Assembly: GCA_031273835.1 (NCBI GenBank)
Contig: JAISRD010000246.1
Coordinates: 1 to 5,454, forward strand
DNA: 5,454 nucleotides
DNA from: Treponema sp.
Lineage (GTDB): Bacteria; Spirochaetota; Spirochaetia; Treponematales; Breznakiellaceae
Direction of reading: 5' to 3'
Shown: piece by piece, positions 4,724 through 5,454 of the stretch
Layout of the letters: each line of letters opens with the position of its first letter
Numbering within the stretch: the stretch's first letter is position 1
Made by a program: the position numbers and the translations under genes
The notes under the pieces: model-generated
The model's database searches: none
The model's input: only the letters and a program-made list of their open reading frames with translations
Told to the model about the DNA's origin: nothing

Positions 4724-5454
4724 ATGGGTGAGTTAAACAAAGACGATCTTTACCGGGAAATATTCAGGCGGAAGTCGGTGCGCCGCTTTGAGCAGAGGGA
4801 GCCGGATCAGGCCCTGACGGACCGGATAAACGCCGCCATAGCTGAAATAATTCCCCTGAACGATTCCCCGGCGGCGCTGCAGGTCTTTCCGGCGGACCAG
4901 GCGGGGGTCTCCTTCGGGAAAGCTCCCTGTTGCCTTGGGGTGTACGCCCAGAACGGATACCCCTCCCAGCTCAACGCCGCCTTTATGCTGCAGGAGATGG
5001 GCCTTTATCTTTCCCGGCTGGGCCTTGGTTCCTGCTGGCTGGGAATGGCCAAACCGAAGGGGCCCCTGGCCGAATACAGGGGGCTGGCCTTTTCCAAACT
5101 CATCGTCTTTGGTTACCCCGGCGAGGCGCTTTACCGGGACGATCCCGGCCAGTTCAACCGTAAAACCCTAAGGGAAATAACGGATATACAGGGCCGGGAT
5201 GAACTATTGGAAGCGGTACGGCTTGCCCCGTCGGCGATGAACCGCCAGGGCTGGTATCTGACGTCGGAGGGAAACAAAATACGCCTCTACATGGCGGGAA
5301 ACCACTTTATTGTACGCAAGCTTATGGACCCCCTTACCACCGCCGACGCGGGGATCGCCCTGTGCCATCTCTGGCTTTCCGCCTCCCGGAACGCCTGTTT
5401 TGTTTCCGCCCGCCGGGAGGACGCCGCCGGGACCATCAGGAATAACTATGCCTA
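4724..5454 (+). CDS. TM1586-type nitroreductase-like flavoprotein (runs off right edge)
   Basis: In the window are 243 complete codons plus the bases TA, so the gene either stops at the very next base or continues. The length already suits a TM1586-type putative nitroreductase (PF14512), a likely cytoplasmic FMN-binding protein of unknown substrate. Nitroreductase landmarks occur in an unusual order. An N-terminal IFRRKSVRRF (13-22) is the usual phosphate-binding arginine cluster. The central part has LNAAFMLQEMGLYLSRLGLG (83-102), then SCWLGM and the strand LIVFGYPGE (126-134). Only after this comes RLAPSAMNRQGWYL (166-179), the motif that normally follows the first cluster, and then TTADAGIALCHLWLSA (205-220), which resembles a second copy of the dimer-interface helix. 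This fits a single-chain pseudo-dimer, as I recall for TM1586. The ATG at 4724 has GAGG eight bases upstream. The gene is divergent from the MATE gene, with no evident shared function. Confidence 0.82.
   Translation, partial: MGELNKDDLYREIFRRKSVRRFEQREPDQALTDRINAAIAEIIPLNDSPAALQVFPADQAGVSFGKAPCCLGVYAQNGYPSQLNAAFMLQEMGLYLSRLGLGSCWLGMAKPKGPLAEYRGLAFSKLIVFGYPGEALYRDDPGQFNRKTLREITDIQGRDELLEAVRLAPSAMNRQGWYLTSEGNKIRLYMAGNHFIVRKLMDPLTTADAGIALCHLWLSASRNACFVSARREDAAGTIRNNYA

Noticed and set aside
4930..5171. Two overlapping + strand frames of 77-78 codons
   Set aside because: They lie in other frames within the nitroreductase-like gene, whose frame is open to the window edge and carries family motifs.

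Overview
The window looks like ordinary chromosome from a moderately GC-rich, chemotactic, probably anaerobic bacterium. My best guess is a spirochaete of the Treponema group, at low confidence. It rests on the style of the six-helix chemotaxis receptor and its AHAG...GRGFSVVADEIRKLAE signalling tip, on the lone AMMECR1-domain protein, and on the MATE and TM1586-type nitroreductase genes. No rRNA, tRNA or other marker is present to settle it.

Layout. Bases 1-133 are ambiguous: a 43-codon open frame on + ends at 131-133, but a near-consensus promoter lies across it on the - strand. Bases 124-600 hold the most unusual feature. A small GxxExxY-type PD-(D/E)XK nuclease-like gene (170-565, +) sits between two inverted copies of a 29-32 base repeat built from 9-base units with consensus nnCACnGAC. 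The gene is about 41% GC by hand count, against about 60% in sampled neighbouring coding lines. The right repeat ends two bases from the stop codon of the next gene, a 200-residue AMMECR1-domain protein (603-1205, -). A 106-base divergent gap leads to a complete methyl-accepting chemotaxis protein (1312-3192, +). This meets, tail to tail across a 45-base GC-rich gap, a 451-residue MATE-family exporter (3238-4593, -). A 130-base divergent gap with a plausible promoter leads to a TM1586-type nitroreductase-like protein (from 4724, +), which runs to the window edge.

The genes do not form an operon: they alternate in strand and each appears to be its own transcription unit. No shared pathway is evident. 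The receptor would feed the CheA/CheW pathway encoded elsewhere, the exporter would expel cationic compounds, and the flavoprotein would perform an unidentified reduction.

The candidate system worth following is the GxxExxY gene with its paired repeats. It resembles a minimal self-contained unit in the way that REP sequences flank RAYT genes, but mobility is inference only.
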